From an uncultured Pirellula sp. (GTDB lineage: Bacteria > Planctomycetota > Planctomycetia > Pirellulales > Pirellulaceae): 7,870 nt of DNA. Location of the stretch: the NCBI GenBank assembly GCA_903892365.1, contig CAITIF010000323.1, positions 1-7,870 on the forward strand, written 5' to 3'. A program made the position numbers and the translations under genes. Numbering within the stretch: position 1 is the stretch's first letter; the number at the start of each line of letters is the position of its first letter. Under the pieces are notes generated by a model. The model was not told the DNA's origin, searched no databases, and was given only the letters and a program-made list of their open reading frames with translations. Of the stretch, positions 6,708 through 7,870 are shown piece after piece.

Positions 6708-7870
6708 ATGTTTCCTCCGATTTCTTTGCACCATGTTGCCTCGTTGTTGGTGATTCCATCCCTGGCGATTGCTCTTATTCCCATGGGACAATCGCTTATC
6801 GCAGCCGATCCTTCGGTGAAGGACCCCAAACCTCCCATTCCCATTCATGGTTTTATGGAAGAGGCACAGAAATTGTTTGAAGAGGCTTCTAAGTCCGACG
6901 AAGCCTGTTCTGCTCTTTATCAACAGATGAAAAAGGGAGCCCCCAAGCCGGATCTCGTCGCTAAACTCAGTATGAACGTCAGCCGACTGAAGCGATTCGC
7001 AAATCGGCTGGTCGAGCTCGGCGAACCTGCGGGGGTTGAGTTTCTGATGCGTCATGACGCTCATGAACTGGAACGTGCAGAGGCTTTCAATGCATTGATG
7101 GGAATGCCTAAGATTCAACCTGTGCTGGAGAAGGCTGCGTTGGCCTTAAAAAAGGGTGTAGCAAAACGAACCAAGAAGGCAGAAGAGGCTATAAGCTTGG
7201 CAGCGACCGATGCCATCGCTGCTCAAAATCTTTTGGATCCCGCCTACGATGAATACGAATCGATTGCAGGAGCATTACCGACCAGTCTGCGCGGTCCATT
7301 TATGGAATTGCCTTTGGCTTTTGGCAAGGTCGATGGACCGGCATCGGTTCAGCGGCGTCGACAGGTAGACCAAGCGATCGATGCTGCAACGAGCGGCTTC
7401 CTGAGTGAACTGGAAGGCTATTATGCATCTTGTAAGAGTGCTGTCGCCTCCCTTCAAGACGGGACTATCGCAGTGAACGAAAAGTCCTTCACCGGACCGG
7501 AGTTTGCAGAGGAAATCATGCGAAACGGTTTTGTGATACAAGCACGGATGCAAAAGACGAACGCAATTCAGCACTTCCATTCTCGCAATATCAACACTGG
7601 AAACAGAAATACGATTTCAAGTGGCTGTGAAGCCCAGTTGACGCTGCTTCGCGAGAACATGCTCCAGGCATCGGTTTTGTTGATTGAAAAGGATATGCAA
7701 TCGACACCAACCAACCAACTGCTGGGCCAGATTGGGAAGTATACAACCGTCTTGGGCAAATACGTTCATCGATCTGAAGATGACCAATGGATTCAAGCGA
7801 TCGACAATGCGATTCTCAAAGCGTCGGCGCGCGATAAGGAAACCGAGCGACTGGTTCGCAATTATCAAGA
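6708..7870 (+). CDS. Exported, mostly alpha-helical protein of unknown function (3' end outside window)
   Basis: Reading from the ATG at 6708, the frame stays open for 387 codons to the window edge, so the C-terminus is missing. The N-terminus looks like a signal peptide: hydrophobic residues about 11-25, then SLIAA with likely cleavage near 33, though it lacks lysine or arginine in the n-region. The mature part is rich in Ala, Glu, Lys and Leu and appears mainly helical. Amphipathic stretches lie at about 49-75, 82-104, 117-170, 213-252 and 306-330, suggesting a helical bundle or coiled-coil rod. Cysteines at 67, 242 and 307 show no metal or haem pattern. I see no catalytic motif and do not recognise a family. 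It starts 22 bases after the lipoprotein stop, in another frame, with only a weak GAAAG at 6695-6699 as ribosome site. The close spacing suggests the two envelope proteins act together. Opposite-strand open frames here look like shadows of this gene. Confidence 0.78.
   Translation, partial: MFPPISLHHVASLLVIPSLAIALIPMGQSLIAADPSVKDPKPPIPIHGFMEEAQKLFEEASKSDEACSALYQQMKKGAPKPDLVAKLSMNVSRLKRFANRLVELGEPAGVEFLMRHDAHELERAEAFNALMGMPKIQPVLEKAALALKKGVAKRTKKAEEAISLAATDAIAAQNLLDPAYDEYESIAGALPTSLRGPFMELPLAFGKVDGPASVQRRRQVDQAIDAATSGFLSELEGYYASCKSAVASLQDGTIAVNEKSFTGPEFAEEIMRNGFVIQARMQKTNAIQHFHSRNINTGNRNTISSGCEAQLTLLRENMLQASVLLIEKDMQSTPTNQLLGQIGKYTTVLGKYVHRSEDDQWIQAIDNAILKASARDKETERLVRNYQ

Noticed and set aside
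6569..7118. - strand open frames opposite the 3' part of the lipoprotein gene and the helical-protein gene
   Set aside because: The + strand frame from 6708 is open to the window end with a signal peptide and sensible composition; the opposite frames show neither.
1..7870. CRISPR arrays, tRNA or rRNA genes, insertion sequences, toxin-antitoxin or defence genes
   Set aside because: No direct repeat arrays, RNA-gene signatures, transposase motifs or defence-family motifs were seen on either strand by eye.

Overview
The window looks like chromosomal DNA from a planctomycete, most likely of the Pirellulaceae type. The main reason is the large 2232-5411 gene. It encodes a secreted beta-propeller/HEAT-repeat protein with a C-terminal CxxCH haem site, an architecture largely confined to Planctomycetes and Verrucomicrobia. 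The neighbouring secreted DUF1080 (3-keto-disaccharide hydrolase type) protein, the weak Shine-Dalgarno signals and the roughly 50% GC content fit that assignment. The species cannot be named from the sequence.

Layout. On the left, a + strand gene (50-1141) encodes an exported DUF1080 protein. It converges on a - strand pair, and the short gap between them holds a perfect 10-bp hairpin that may act as a terminator. The pair reads right to left. The ~1035-1059 residue PVC-type cytochrome c-like protein (2232-5411) comes first, followed by an exported N-formylglutamate amidohydrolase-like protein (1294-2232). Stop and start codons of the pair overlap as TAATG, so they are very probably co-transcribed and translationally coupled. 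About 110 bp separates the cytochrome gene from a divergent + strand cluster: a MoaB/MogA-type molybdenum cofactor protein (5522-6034), a small lipoprotein of unknown function (6113-6685), and a long, mostly helical exported protein of unknown function. The last starts at 6708 and runs off the right edge.

How the genes may work together. Four of the six products carry an export signal and a fifth has a lipobox, so the window is mainly about the cell envelope. The left half resembles the secreted carbohydrate-degradation and oxidation genes that planctomycetes hold in large paralogous sets; the exact substrates cannot be read from sequence. The MoaB-like protein is the only clearly cytoplasmic enzyme, and no molybdoenzyme or other moa/moe gene is visible. 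I see no tRNA, rRNA, CRISPR array, insertion sequence, integrase or phage gene. I also see no convincing undescribed system. The best candidates for novelty are the coupled cytochrome/amidohydrolase pair and the two uncharacterised envelope genes downstream of moaB.
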